A DNA stretch of 64,000 nucleotides from Belnapia sp. F-4-1 (GCF_000802185.1 NZ_KN676113.1:2004819-2068818); one strand, 5' to 3'. Positions 1-9,272 are shown, counted from the stretch's first letter. Numbers and translations are program-made. Notes: generated from the letters alone by a model not told the origin.

Positions 1-954
1 ATCGCCGCCATCGACCCCGGCATCGGCGGCGTGCTCGTCTTCGGCGACCGCGGCACCGGCAAGTCCACCGCCATCCGCGCGCTCGCCGCCCTGCTGCCCG
101 AGATCCCCGTCATCGAGGGCTGCCCCTATCGCTGCGACCCGGCCGACGAGGCCGCGCTCTGCGCCGAGTGCCGCACCCGCCGCCCGCTGCGCACCGCCAT
201 GGCGCCCGTCCCGGTCGTGGACCTGCCGCTCGGCGCGACGGAAGACCGCGTGCTCGGCGCCCTCGACATCCAGCGCGCCCTGGCCGAGGGGGTGAAGAGC
301 TTCGAGCCCGGCCTCCTCGCCCGCGCGCATCGCGGCTTCCTCTACATCGACGAGGTGAACCTGCTTGAGGACCACCTGGTCGACCTCCTGCTCGACGTCG
401 CCGCCTCCGGCGAGAACGTCGTGGAGCGCGAGGGCCTGTCCATTCGCCACCCCGCCCGCTTCGTCCTGGTCGGCAGCGGCAACCCGGAGGAAGGCGAGCT
501 TCGCCCCCAGCTCCTCGACCGCTTCGGCCTTTCGGTGGAGGTGACGACCCCGCGCGACCTCCCCAGCCGCATCGAGGTCATCCGCCGCCGCGACGCCTTC
601 GAGCGCGACCCGTCCGGCTTCACCGCCCACTGGTCCGGCGCCGAAGCCGAGCTGCGCCGCCGCATCCTCGCCGCCCGCACCCGCTTGCCCGACATCGCGC
701 TCCCCGATGCTGCGCTGGAACGCGCCGCCCGCCTCTGCCTCGCCCTCGGCACCGACGGCCTCCGCGGCGAATTGACCCTCATCCGCGCCGCCCGGGCGCT
801 CGCCGCTTTCGAGGGCGAGGCCGAGGTGGACGACGCCGCCCTCCGCCGCGTCGCCCCGCCCGCGCTCCGCCACCGCCTCCGCCGCAACCCGCTGGACGAG
901 GCCGTCTCCACGACGAGGGTCGAACGCGCCATCGCCGAGGTCTTCGTCCCGTGA
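1..954 (+). CDS. bchI: Magnesium chelatase ATPase subunit I, 5' truncated by window
   Basis: AAA+ ATPase subunit of protoporphyrin IX magnesium chelatase, which with BchD and BchH inserts Mg2+ at the first committed step of bacteriochlorophyll synthesis in the cytoplasm. The frame is open from base 1 (IDPGIGGVLVFGDRGTGKST). The Walker A motif GDRGTGKS is at once visible and a Walker B FLYIDEVN follows near base 345. A Cys-rich insert (CPYRCDP...CAECRTR) typical of BchI lies between them. About 317 residues are present against about 335-340 in the family, so roughly 20 N-terminal residues lie upstream of the window. The GTG at 31 is therefore not the true start. The stop overlaps the bchD start by four bases (GTGA), which suggests translational coupling. 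Confidence 0.95.
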   Translation: MAAIDPGIGGVLVFGDRGTGKSTAIRALAALLPEIPVIEGCPYRCDPADEAALCAECRTRRPLRTAMAPVPVVDLPLGATEDRVLGALDIQRALAEGVKSFEPGLLARAHRGFLYIDEVNLLEDHLVDLLLDVAASGENVVEREGLSIRHPARFVLVGSGNPEEGELRPQLLDRFGLSVEVTTPRDLPSRIEVIRRRDAFERDPSGFTAHWSGAEAELRRRILAARTRLPDIALPDAALERAARLCLALGTDGLRGELTLIRAARALAAFEGEAEVDDAALRRVAPPALRHRLRRNPLDEAVSTTRVERAIAEVFVP

Positions 955-2651
955 CCCCAACCGCCGAGCCCTGGGTCGATGCCGCGCGGGCCGCCGCCCT
1001 CCTGGCCATCGACCCGGCCGGGCTCGGCGGCGCCACCCTTCGCGCCCCGCCCGGCCCGGTGCGCGAGGCCTGGCTCGCCCTGCTGCGCGGCCTCCTGCCG
1101 CCGGCGACGCCCTGGCGCCGCCTACCCCTCGGCATCGCCGATTCCCGCCTGCTCGGCGGCCTCGACCTCGCCGCCACCCTGCAATCCGGCCGCCTCGTCG
1201 CCGAGCGCGGCCTCCTCGCCGAGGCCGATGGCGGCCTCCTTCTCCTGGCGATGGCCGAGCGACTCGCCCCCGGCACCGCCGCCCGCCTCGTCGCCGCGCT
1301 GGACACCGGCGAGGTCGCCGCCGAGCGCGATGGGCTCACCCTCCGCGCCCCCGCCCGCCTCGCCCTCATCGCCCTCGACGAGGGGATCGGGCCCGATGAA
1401 TCCCCGCCCGCCTCGCTGCTGGATCGCCTGGCCCTCCGCCTCGACCTCGCCCCGATCCCGCCCTCCGCCACCACGGCGCTCGCCCCCACCGCCGGCCAGA
1501 TCATCGCCGCCCGCGCCCTGCTCCCCCGGATCGCCGCCGGCCCGGACGTGCTGGAGGCCCTCTGTGCCACCGCCGCCGCCCTCGGCATCGACAGCCTCCG
1601 CCCGCCCCTGCTGGCGCTGCGCCTCGCCCGCGCCGCTGCCGCCCTGGCCGGCCGCGAGGCGGTGGCCGAGGAGGACGCGGCGCTGGCCGCCCGCCTCGTC
1701 CTCGGCCCCCGTGCCACCCAGGCCCCCGCCGCCCCCGAGCAGGAGGCGCCACCCCCGCCGCCCGAGACGGCCGAGGACCAGCCGCCCCAACCCAGCCCCG
1801 AGCAGATGGGCGAGATCCTCCTCGCCGCCGCCGAGGCCGCCATCCCCGCCGGCCTGCTGGATGGGCTCCGCCTCGCCCCCGCCCGCACCCGCACCCCCGG
1901 CACCTCCGGCACGCGCCGCGCCTCGCCCCTGCGCGGCCGCCCCATCGGCAGCCGCCCCGGCGAGCTGCGCGGCGGCGCCCGCCTCGCTCTGGTCGATACC
2001 CTCCGCGCCGCCGCCCCCTGGCAGCGCCTCCGGGGCGGCGGCAGTCCCCGCCTCCGCATCGCCCGCGAGGACATCCGCATCCGCCGCTTCCAGCAGCGCT
2101 CGGAGACGGCGACGCTCTTCCTCGTCGATGCCTCCGGCTCCGCCGCCCTGCACCGCCTGGCCGAGGCGAAGGGCGCCGTCGAACTCCTGCTCGCCGAATG
2201 CTACATCCGCCGCGACCGCGTCGCGCTCCTCGCCTTCCGCGGCACCGGCGCCGAACTCCTCCTGCCGCCGACCCACTCCCTGGTCCGCGCCCGCCGCAGC
2301 CTCGCCGCCCTGCCCGGCGGCGGCGGCACCCCCATCGCGTCTGCCTTGGACCAGGCCCTGGCCCTCGCGGATGCCATCCAGCGCCGCGGCCAGACTCCGC
2401 TGCTGGTCCTGCTGACCGATGGCCGCGCCAACATCGCCCGCGACGGCCGGCCCGGCCGCGAGCGCGCCATGGCCGAGGCACTGGAGGCCGCCCGCGCCCT
2501 CCGCGCCGCCCGCATCGCCGCCCTGCTGGTCGACACCTCGCCCCGCCCGCAGGAGGCCGGCCGCAGCCTCGCCGCCGCCCTGGGCGGTCGCTACATCCCG
2601 CTCCCCTATGCCGACGCCGCCGCCATCTCCCGGGCGGTTAGGCAAGGATGA
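951..2651 (+). CDS. bchD: Magnesium chelatase subunit D
   Basis: Partner of BchI in magnesium chelatase: it forms the platform that couples the ATPase ring to the BchH-bound porphyrin. The 566 residues have the expected three parts: an inactive AAA-like N-terminal domain with no intact Walker A, an acidic proline-rich linker around residues 258-285, and a C-terminal von Willebrand A (integrin I) domain. The VWA domain has the metal-binding DASGS motif at about residue 393 and LLTDGR near residue 485. The GTG start at 951 overlaps the bchI stop, and the end overlaps the bchO start as ATGA. BchD is often the most divergent subunit, but the context leaves little doubt. Confidence 0.95.
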   Translation: MTPTAEPWVDAARAAALLAIDPAGLGGATLRAPPGPVREAWLALLRGLLPPATPWRRLPLGIADSRLLGGLDLAATLQSGRLVAERGLLAEADGGLLLLAMAERLAPGTAARLVAALDTGEVAAERDGLTLRAPARLALIALDEGIGPDESPPASLLDRLALRLDLAPIPPSATTALAPTAGQIIAARALLPRIAAGPDVLEALCATAAALGIDSLRPPLLALRLARAAAALAGREAVAEEDAALAARLVLGPRATQAPAAPEQEAPPPPPETAEDQPPQPSPEQMGEILLAAAEAAIPAGLLDGLRLAPARTRTPGTSGTRRASPLRGRPIGSRPGELRGGARLALVDTLRAAAPWQRLRGGGSPRLRIAREDIRIRRFQQRSETATLFLVDASGSAALHRLAEAKGAVELLLAECYIRRDRVALLAFRGTGAELLLPPTHSLVRARRSLAALPGGGGTPIASALDQALALADAIQRRGQTPLLVLLTDGRANIARDGRPGRERAMAEALEAARALRAARIAALLVDTSPRPQEAGRSLAAALGGRYIPLPYADAAAISRAVRQG

Positions 2652-3547
2652 CCGCCAATCGCCCGGACTGGGCAACCGACGGTCGCGACTGGCCGAACCG
2701 CGCCGCCAGCCGCTTCGTCAAGGCCGCCGGCCTCCGCTGGCATGTCCAGATGGCGGGGGAGGGGCCCGTGCTGCTCCTCGCCCATGGCACCGGCGCCGCG
2801 ACCCATTCCTGGCGCGGCCTGCTGCCCCTGCTGGCCCGCCGCTTCACCGTCGTCGCCCCCGACCTCCCCGGCCACGGCTTCACCGACACGCCCGCCGGCG
2901 CCCGCCTCTCCCTGCCGCTGATGGCCCGCGCCCTGACCGAGCTGACCCGCACCCTCGGCCTCTCCCCCGGCCTCGCCATCGGCCATTCCGCCGGCGCCGC
3001 CATCCTCGCCCGCATGACGCTCGACGCCGGCATCGCCCCGCGCGCCGTCATCGGCCTCAACGCCGCGCTGCTGCCCTTCGAGGGCTTCGCCGGCCAAGTC
3101 TTCTCCCCCATCGCCCGGCTGCTGGCCGGGGTGCCCGCCGTGCCCTGGTTCTTCGCCCGTCGCGCCGCCGAGCGCAGCGTCGTCGAGCGCCTGCTGCGCG
3201 ACACCGGCTCCACGCTCGACGCGCGCGGCGTCGAGCTCTACGCCCGGCTGGTCCGCCGCCCCGCCCATGTGGCCGCCGCCCTCGGCATGATGGCGAATTG
3301 GGACCTGCACCCCCTGCTGCGCGACCTCCGCCGCCTGAAGCCGCCGCTGGTCCTGCTGGTCGGCGGCGCCGACCGCACCATCCCCCCAGCCGATGCCCGC
3401 CGCCTCAAGGCGATGCTCCCCGGCCTCCGCGTCATCCCGCTCCCCACCCTCGGCCACCTTGCGCATGAGGAGCAGCCGGAGCGCATCGCAGCCCTCATCA
3501 CCAGCCTGGCCGAGGAACTGGGCCTCGCCTCCCTCGCCGAGGCATGA
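2648..3547 (+). CDS. bchO: BchO, alpha/beta hydrolase of the Mg-chelatase operon
   Basis: Alpha/beta-fold hydrolase of the BchO family, a conserved companion of bchI-bchD in photosynthesis clusters. Its exact substrate is not established; a role linked to magnesium chelatase is inferred from operon position. The 299-residue protein shows the oxyanion-hole region LLAHGTG near residue 40, the nucleophile elbow GHSAGA near residue 115, an acid region VGGADRTIPP, and a C-terminal catalytic His in LGHLAHEE. The ATG overlaps the bchD stop (ATGA), and the stop in turn overlaps the next start (ATGA). All four genes from bchI onward are thus physically coupled. Confidence 0.9.
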   Translation: MTANRPDWATDGRDWPNRAASRFVKAAGLRWHVQMAGEGPVLLLAHGTGAATHSWRGLLPLLARRFTVVAPDLPGHGFTDTPAGARLSLPLMARALTELTRTLGLSPGLAIGHSAGAAILARMTLDAGIAPRAVIGLNAALLPFEGFAGQVFSPIARLLAGVPAVPWFFARRAAERSVVERLLRDTGSTLDARGVELYARLVRRPAHVAAALGMMANWDLHPLLRDLRRLKPPLVLLVGGADRTIPPADARRLKAMLPGLRVIPLPTLGHLAHEEQPERIAALITSLAEELGLASLAEA

Positions 3548-4848
3548 TCCTCCCGCCCTCGCACCCCCAGCGCCTCGAGCTGAACGACGAGGTCCATGCC
3601 CGCCCGCCCGAGGCCCTGGCCCCGCCGCTTCGCCTCTCCTACCTCGCCCTGCTGACCGACCCGGCCCGCCGCGACGCCTCCTGGGAGGCGGTCTGCGACC
3701 TCGCCCGCCGCTCCGCCATCCCGCCGCCGCTGCCCGGCGCCAGTCATTTCAGCGCCGATTTCGGCCCCTTCCGGCTGAAATGGGAGCGCCACACCGAGTT
3801 CAGCCGCATCATGGTGATCGCCCCCGGCGCCGATGCGGCCGACCCCTTCGCCAGCCCCGCCCTCGCCGCCCTCCCGCCCGACTGGGTGCAGGCGCTGCCC
3901 GGCGAGCTGCTCGTCGCGACCCACCTCGCCCTGCTCCCCGCCGGCGAGGCGGATCCCGACACGCTCGCCGCCCGCCTCTTCGCCGGCAACAGCCTGATCG
4001 GCGGCACGATGAGCGGCGGCGCCGCCCGCGTCTTCACCGATTTCCGCATCCATGGCGGCTTCAGCCGCATCCTGGTCGAGGATATCCGCACCACCCCACG
4101 CCAGGCCGGCCGCCTCATCCAGCGCCTGCTGGAGATCGACACCTACCGCATGCTGGCGCTCCTCGCCCTGCCGCTGGCCCGCGACCTCGGCGCCCCCATC
4201 ACCGCCAGCGAACGCAAGCTGGCCGAGATCACCGAAGCCCTTGTCACCGCCCGCAGCGCCGACGAGCCGGAGCTGCTGGAGAGCCTGACGCGCCTCGCCG
4301 CCGAGACCGAGAGCCGCGAGGCCCGCACCCTCTATCGCTTCAGCGCGGCGGAGGCCTATGACGACCTCGTCCAGCGCCGCATCGCCGAGCTCCGCGAGGG
4401 CCGGATGGAGGGGATGCAGACCCTCCAGGAATTCATGGAGCGCCGCCTCGCCCCCGCGATGAACACCTGCCGCGCCATGGCCGCCCGGCAGGACGCGCTC
4501 TCCCGCCGCGTCGCCCGCGCCACCCAGCTTCTCTCCACGCGCGTGGACCTGACGCGCGAGCAGCAGAACCAGGTGGTCCTCGCCAACATGGACCGCCGCG
4601 CCCAGCTCCAGTTGCGATTGCAGGAGACGGTCGAGGGCCTCTCCGTCGCCGCCATCACCTACTACATCGTCGGCCTGGTGGCCTATGTGGCGAAGGGGCT
4701 GAAGGCCAGCGGCCTGCCTCTCGACGTGGACCTCGTCACCGGCATCGCCATCCCCGTCGTGGCGGTGGCCGTCGCCCTGGCCATCCGGCAGTTCCGCCAT
4801 GTGATGACGAAGCGCACGACCTTCCTCACTCCACCAGCGGGAAGGTAG
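3544..4848 (+). CDS. DUF3422 family membrane-anchored protein
   Basis: A 434-residue protein of the DUF3422 (COG4949) family, of unknown biochemical function. It is recognised by the N-terminal signature ELNDEVHARPPEAL and an overall acidic, helical body. Two hydrophobic segments near the C-terminus (about residues 360-380 and 395-415) look like membrane anchors. The preceding stretch (about 280-355) is rich in charged residues and could be coiled-coil. The start overlaps the bchO stop (ATGA), so it is likely translated from the bchIDO message. Its 3' end overlaps the convergent hydrolase gene by 23 bases. A photosynthetic role is inferred from coupling only; the family also occurs in non-phototrophs. 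Confidence 0.8.
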   Translation: MILPPSHPQRLELNDEVHARPPEALAPPLRLSYLALLTDPARRDASWEAVCDLARRSAIPPPLPGASHFSADFGPFRLKWERHTEFSRIMVIAPGADAADPFASPALAALPPDWVQALPGELLVATHLALLPAGEADPDTLAARLFAGNSLIGGTMSGGAARVFTDFRIHGGFSRILVEDIRTTPRQAGRLIQRLLEIDTYRMLALLALPLARDLGAPITASERKLAEITEALVTARSADEPELLESLTRLAAETESREARTLYRFSAAEAYDDLVQRRIAELREGRMEGMQTLQEFMERRLAPAMNTCRAMAARQDALSRRVARATQLLSTRVDLTREQQNQVVLANMDRRAQLQLRLQETVEGLSVAAITYYIVGLVAYVAKGLKASGLPLDVDLVTGIAIPVVAVAVALAIRQFRHVMTKRTTFLTPPAGR

Positions 4849-6313
4849 CCGCCAGCGCCCAGGCCAGGGCCAGCGCATGCCCGATCGCCGCCGGCAGCGG
4901 CGTCCCCGTCGCCCGCCAGCTCCACCGCCCCACCAGCCCATAGACGGCGAGGAAGAGCAGCATCACGGGCACGATGATGACGAGGAAGAACAGCCGCCGC
5001 GGGTCCAGCGCCACGGCGAGGAGCAGCGAGACGAGGAAGGCGAGCTTCGTCGCCGGCGCCGCGAACCGCGCCGCATGCGGCCCCCGCACCGCCCATTCAT
5101 CGGCGAGGAACCAGGGCAGCGTCCCACACAGCATCACCGGCACCAGCCAGGCCCGCATCCCCACCGGCAGGAAGCTCGCCAGCAGCAGGTCGATCGCCAC
5201 CCCGAAGCCGAGCATCGCATAGGCCGCGACGCCCACGGCCCCGAGCGCGACCCGCCCCGGCCGCGCCCCGCTCCACCCCACGCCCCGCCACCACAGCAGC
5301 AGCCCCGTCAGCAGCCCATAGACCGCGCAATGCAGCGCGATATAGTCGCCGAGCAGCAGCGGTAGGAACCGCCCCGGCACCAGACGCAGCAGCAGCGGCG
5401 TCAGCACCGCCGGCACCAGCACGACCGGCCAGAAGCGCCGCCACCCCATCCCCCCGCCCTCAGCCCTGGCCACCGCCCGCGGCAGCAGCATCGACAGCGG
5501 CCAGCCCAGCGCCAGCAGCCCGCCGAACAGCAAGGCCAGCGCCCCTCCGCGGATATCGAGGAACCCGCTCCCCGCTTGCCCGAACACGCCATCGAACCAG
5601 GCGCGCGCTTCCGCCAGCGCATCCCGCCCGTAGAGGATGCCGATATGCTCCACCCCCGCGGCGAAGGCGTAGCGCCGCGCCGTCCCATCCTCGAAGCGAC
5701 CGGTGGTGACGCGCTCCGCCCCCGCCCCGGCCAGCCGCCGCGCCGCATCCCGCAGGAATTCCGGCTCCCAAGCCCCGACCAACAGCAGCAGGTTGCGCGG
5801 CCGCTCCGCCGTCACCTCCGGCCCGAAGCCCGAGACCGCGACGGTCGCCGCCACGTCATCCCGCTCGAAGGCGAAGCGCACCACGATATCCGCCGCCATC
5901 GAATGCCCGAGCAGCGCCAGCCTGCCATCGCCCAGCCCCCGTGCCGCCTCCACCACCCGCCCGAGCGTCGCCAGCAGCGCCCCCGCCGCCGCCCGGTCGT
6001 CGCTCAGCCCGCCCGCCAGCGGCACCGGGTTCCGCCCATGCCCGGGGAAGTCGAAAGTCACCGCCACATACCCGCCCCTCGCCAGCGTCACGGCGAAGGC
6101 CTGCATCATCTGCTGCGACCCGGCAAAGCCATGCGCCAGCACGACAACCGGCCCCAGCGCACCGGAAGCCGGCCGGAACACCCGCGCCGGAATCTCCCCC
6201 ACCGCCAGCGGCGTCTCCGCCACCCCCTCGCGCGCCGCATGCAGCGGCCAGCCGCCGAGCCCGATCGCCGCCAGCGCCAGCAGCGCCACGACCACCCCCG
6301 CAATTCGTCGCAA
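4826..6313 (-). CDS. Alpha/beta hydrolase with C-terminal multi-span membrane domain
   Basis: A 495-residue protein made of an N-terminal hydrophobic segment (residues 4-25), an alpha/beta-hydrolase domain and a membrane domain. The hydrolase domain has LAHGFAGS, the nucleophile elbow LGHSMAA near residue 140, and a likely catalytic His in GVEHIGILYG near residue 225. From about residue 255 onward there are roughly six hydrophobic helices, most likely transmembrane, with the final residues hydrophobic too. This suggests an inner-membrane hydrolase acting on a lipid or hydrophobic ester; the substrate cannot be named. It is convergent with DUF3422 and divergent from crtI, so the roughly 55-base gap before crtI should hold promoters for both. 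Confidence 0.75.
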   Translation of the reverse strand: MRRIAGVVVALLALAAIGLGGWPLHAAREGVAETPLAVGEIPARVFRPASGALGPVVVLAHGFAGSQQMMQAFAVTLARGGYVAVTFDFPGHGRNPVPLAGGLSDDRAAAGALLATLGRVVEAARGLGDGRLALLGHSMAADIVVRFAFERDDVAATVAVSGFGPEVTAERPRNLLLLVGAWEPEFLRDAARRLAGAGAERVTTGRFEDGTARRYAFAAGVEHIGILYGRDALAEARAWFDGVFGQAGSGFLDIRGGALALLFGGLLALGWPLSMLLPRAVARAEGGGMGWRRFWPVVLVPAVLTPLLLRLVPGRFLPLLLGDYIALHCAVYGLLTGLLLWWRGVGWSGARPGRVALGAVGVAAYAMLGFGVAIDLLLASFLPVGMRAWLVPVMLCGTLPWFLADEWAVRGPHAARFAAPATKLAFLVSLLLAVALDPRRLFFLVIIVPVMLLFLAVYGLVGRWSWRATGTPLPAAIGHALALAWALAATFPLVE

Positions 6314-6339
6314 GCCCTGCTCTCCGCGCTGGTGGTTTC

Positions 6340-6357
6340 CGTCAAGCTAGGTTTACA
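6340..6357. promoter_or_regulatory. Probable degenerate PpsR/CrtJ site before crtI
   Basis: The 18-mer CGTCAAGCTAGGTTTACA lies 10 bases upstream of the crtI ATG. It fits the PpsR/CrtJ operator TGT-N12-ACA except for C instead of T at the first position. PpsR represses carotenoid and bch promoters under aerobic or high-light conditions. The assignment rests on position and a five-of-six match, so it is weaker than the sites near crtE and bchC. Confidence 0.4.
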
Positions 6358-6367
6358 CTCGCATGCA

Positions 6368-7909
6368 ATGCCCGACTTTACACCCGCCGCGCCGCCTGCC
6401 CTTCCGGCCCTGCTCCCGCAGGCCGCGCGCCCGCATGCGGTGGTGATCGGCTCCGGCTTCGGCGGCCTCGCCGCCGCCATCCGCCTCGGCGCCCGCGGCT
6501 ACCGCGTCACGGTGCTTGAACGCCTGGCCGAGCCGGGTGGCCGCGCGCGCGTCCACCGAGAGTGCGGCTTCACCTTCGATGCCGGCCCGACCATCGTCAC
6601 CGCGCCCTTCCTGCTGGAAGAGTTATGGGCGCTCTGCGGTCGCCGCATGGCCGACGACATCGACCTCCGCGCGCTCGATCCCTTCTACCGCATCCGCTTC
6701 GACGACGGCGCCACCTTCACCTATTCCGGCGACCAAGCCGCGATGCGCGCCCAGATCGCCGCCTTCAACCCCGGCGACCTCGCCGGCTACGAGCGCTTCA
6801 TGGCGCTCAGCGCCGAGACCTGCCGCATCGGCTTCGAGCAGCTCGGCCACACGCCCTTCGGCCACTGGACCGACATGGCGAAGGTCGCCCCCGGCCTCGC
6901 CCGCCTCCAGGCCTGGCGCAGCGTCTACCGCACGGCGGCGGCGCATTTCCGCGACGAGCGCCTGCGCACCGTCTTCAGCTTTCACCCGCTGCTGATCGGC
7001 GGGAATCCCTTCGCCGCCAGCGGCATCTACGCCCTGATCTCGCATCTCGAGCAGCGCTGGGGCGTGCACTGGGCGATGGGCGGCACCGGCAGCCTGATCC
7101 AGGGCCTCGTGCGACTGATCGAAGGGCAGGGGGGCCGCCTCCGCTGCGAGGCCGAGGTCGCCCGCATCACCCTCGCCGGCCGCCGCGCGACGGGCGTGCA
7201 GCTCGCCGATGGCGAGACCATCACAGCGGACGTGGTCGTCTCCAACGCCGACGCCGCCTGGACCTATGGCAAGCTGCTGCCCAACCTGCCGCGCCGCCGC
7301 TGGACCGATGCGAAGCTCGCCCGCGCGCGCTACTCGATGAGCCTTTTCGTCTGGTATTTCGGCACCCGCCGCCGCTACGACTCCGTCGGCCACCACACGA
7401 TCCTGCTCGGCCCGCGCTACCGCGGCCTGCTGCGGGACATCTTCACCCGCAAGCACCTGGCGGAAGATTGCAGTCTCTACCTCCACCGCCCGACCGCGAC
7501 CGACCCGTCGATGGCGCCGCCCGGCTGCGACGCCTTCTACGTCCTGTCGCCGGTCCCGCATCTCGGCAGTGGCCTGGACTGGGCGCAGCAGGCCGAGCCC
7601 TATCGGCAGATGATCGCCCGCCGCCTGCACGAGACGCTGCTGCCCGGCTTCGAGCAGGAGGTCGTCACCTCCCGCCTCGCCACGCCGCAGCACTTCCGCG
7701 ACGACCTGCTGGCCGTCCACGGCGCCGCCTTCGGCCTGGAGCCGGTGCTGACGCAGAGCGCCTGGTTCCGCCCGCACAACCGCTCGGAGGAGGTGGAGCG
7801 CCTCTACCTCGTCGGTGCGGGGACGCATCCCGGCGCCGGCATCCCCGGCGTCATCTCCTCCGCCAAGGTCCTCGACAGCGTGGTGCCGCATGCCTCTGCC
7901 CTGGCGTAA
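6368..7909 (+). CDS. crtI: Phytoene desaturase CrtI
   Basis: FAD-dependent desaturase that converts phytoene stepwise to neurosporene or lycopene at the cytoplasmic membrane. The protein has 513 residues from the ATG at 6368, the family's usual size. An N-terminal dinucleotide-binding motif VVIGSGFGGLAAA (about residues 24-36), the following ERLAEPGGRA, and the C-terminal FAD-contacting stretch LYLVGAGTHPGAGIPGV are all present. The open frame extends far upstream into the antisense of the hydrolase gene, but codons before 6368 have no homology-like features. The gene overlaps crtB by 20 bases, so crtI and crtB form one operon. It is distinguished from crtD by partner gene and by its lack of crtC linkage. 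Confidence 0.93.
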   Translation: MPDFTPAAPPALPALLPQAARPHAVVIGSGFGGLAAAIRLGARGYRVTVLERLAEPGGRARVHRECGFTFDAGPTIVTAPFLLEELWALCGRRMADDIDLRALDPFYRIRFDDGATFTYSGDQAAMRAQIAAFNPGDLAGYERFMALSAETCRIGFEQLGHTPFGHWTDMAKVAPGLARLQAWRSVYRTAAAHFRDERLRTVFSFHPLLIGGNPFAASGIYALISHLEQRWGVHWAMGGTGSLIQGLVRLIEGQGGRLRCEAEVARITLAGRRATGVQLADGETITADVVVSNADAAWTYGKLLPNLPRRRWTDAKLARARYSMSLFVWYFGTRRRYDSVGHHTILLGPRYRGLLRDIFTRKHLAEDCSLYLHRPTATDPSMAPPGCDAFYVLSPVPHLGSGLDWAQQAEPYRQMIARRLHETLLPGFEQEVVTSRLATPQHFRDDLLAVHGAAFGLEPVLTQSAWFRPHNRSEEVERLYLVGAGTHPGAGIPGVISSAKVLDSVVPHASALA

Positions 7910-8936
7910 GCCTGTCCTTTCGGCGACCGACCTCGCCGCCTGCCGCGCCTTGCTGCGTGGCGGGTCGAAGAGCTTCCATGCGGCCTCGAAGCTCCTTCCC
8001 GCCCGCATCCACGAACCCGCCGCCGCACTCTACGCCTTCTGCCGCATCGCCGACGACGCGATCGACGAGGGCGGCGGCCCCGCCGCCCTCGCATCCCTCC
8101 ACGCCCGCCTCGACGCCGCCTATGCCGGCCGCCCGCACCCGCACCCCGCCGACCGCGCGCTCGCCGCCGTCGCCGCCCGCTACGCCATCCCCCGCGCCCT
8201 GCCCGCCGCCCTGCTCGACGGCTTCGCCTGGGACCAGTCCGGCCGGCACTACGAGACGTTGGCCGAGCTCGAAGCCTATGCGGCCCGCGTCGCCGGCTCG
8301 GTCGGCGCCATGATGGCCCTGCTGATGGAGGAGCGCCGGCCCGAGGTGGTAGCCCGCGCCTGCGACCTCGGCGTCGCCATGCAGCTCACCAACATCGCCC
8401 GCGATGTCGGCGAGGATGCCCGCAACGGCCGCCTCTATTTGCCGCGCGCCTGGATGCGCGAGGCCGGCCTCGACCCGGAGGCCTGGCTCGCCGCCCCCGC
8501 CTTCGATGCGCGCCTCGGCGCGGTGGTGGGGCGCCTGCTCGCCGCCGCCGACGCGCTCTATCGCCGCTCCGAGGGCGGCATCGCCAGCCTGCCGCTCACC
8601 TGCCGCCCCGGCATCGGCGCCGCCCGCTTCATCTATGCCGAGATCGGCCGCGCGGTGGAGCGCGCCGGCCTCGACAGCGTGACGCGCCGCGCCACCGTCC
8701 CCGGCCGGCGCAAGGCCGTGCTGCTCGCCCGCAGCCTCGGCGCCCTGCTGATGCCGCGCCCGGCCGTCGGCGCCCCGCCGCTGGAGGCGACGCGGTATCT
8801 CGTCGAGGCCGTCGCCGCCGCCCCGCCGCCGCGCCCGCGCTACCGCTCGCCCGCCCGCTCCTTCGACGAGCGCGTGGCCTGGCTCGTCGGTCTCTTCACC
8901 CGGCTGCAGCAGCAGGAGCTGCGCCGCAACGGATAG
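7890..8936 (+). CDS. crtB: Phytoene synthase CrtB
   Basis: Condenses two geranylgeranyl diphosphates to phytoene, the first carotenoid-specific step. The 348-residue product has the squalene/phytoene synthase signatures. The first aspartate-rich motif appears as FCRIADDAIDEG near residue 48, and the second as QLTNIARDVGEDARNGRLYLP near residue 165. The start chosen (ATG 7890, MPLPWRKP) lies inside the last 20 bases of crtI, a coupling seen in many crtIB operons. A longer frame from 7815 would only add codons antisense in character to CrtI. Confidence 0.93.
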   Translation: MPLPWRKPVLSATDLAACRALLRGGSKSFHAASKLLPARIHEPAAALYAFCRIADDAIDEGGGPAALASLHARLDAAYAGRPHPHPADRALAAVAARYAIPRALPAALLDGFAWDQSGRHYETLAELEAYAARVAGSVGAMMALLMEERRPEVVARACDLGVAMQLTNIARDVGEDARNGRLYLPRAWMREAGLDPEAWLAAPAFDARLGAVVGRLLAAADALYRRSEGGIASLPLTCRPGIGAARFIYAEIGRAVERAGLDSVTRRATVPGRRKAVLLARSLGALLMPRPAVGAPPLEATRYLVEAVAAAPPPRPRYRSPARSFDERVAWLVGLFTRLQQQELRRNG

Positions 8937-8945
8937 GAGGCTCCC

Positions 8946-9272
8946 ATGCGCAACCTGCCCGGCATCCTCATGCTCGCCGGCGCCGCCTGGCTCGTCTGGT
9001 CCGCCCTCGGCCGCCGCCGCCGTGCGCAGGACGCAGCCGCCCGCGGCGAGGCCCCGCCCGCCCTGCATCCATCCCTGGAGATGATGGGCGGCATCATGCC
9101 GCCGCTGGTCAATCTCGGCCTCGTCATCGCCGGCAGCCAGGTCGCCTTCGCCTTCTGGCTGACGAGCGGCGCCGGGATCTTCGGCCCGCTCGACCTCATC
9201 GGCTTCCTCGCCCTGCTCGCCGCCTACGGCCACTGGCTCGGCACCAAGGCCCGCCACCGCCTACCGGCCTGA
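8946..9272 (+). CDS. Small hypothetical membrane protein
   Basis: A 108-residue protein nine bases after crtB, preceded by an AGGAGG ribosome-binding site six bases before the ATG, so it is very likely the third gene of the crtIB operon. It has a short N-terminal hydrophobic segment (residues 5-20) and two further hydrophobic stretches (about 52-75 and 80-95), with basic residues after the first. No recognised domain is visible. Placement suggests a membrane-associated accessory to carotenoid or photosystem assembly, which is inference only. Its 3' end overlaps the convergent gene by 12 bases. Confidence 0.6.
   Translation: MRNLPGILMLAGAAWLVWSALGRRRRAQDAAARGEAPPALHPSLEMMGGIMPPLVNLGLVIAGSQVAFAFWLTSGAGIFGPLDLIGFLALLAAYGHWLGTKARHRLPA

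Noticed and set aside
5576-6367. 264-codon extension upstream of crtI
   Set aside because: It is the antisense of the hydrolase gene, rich in His/Arg/Pro, with no ribosome-binding site; CrtI starts at 6368.
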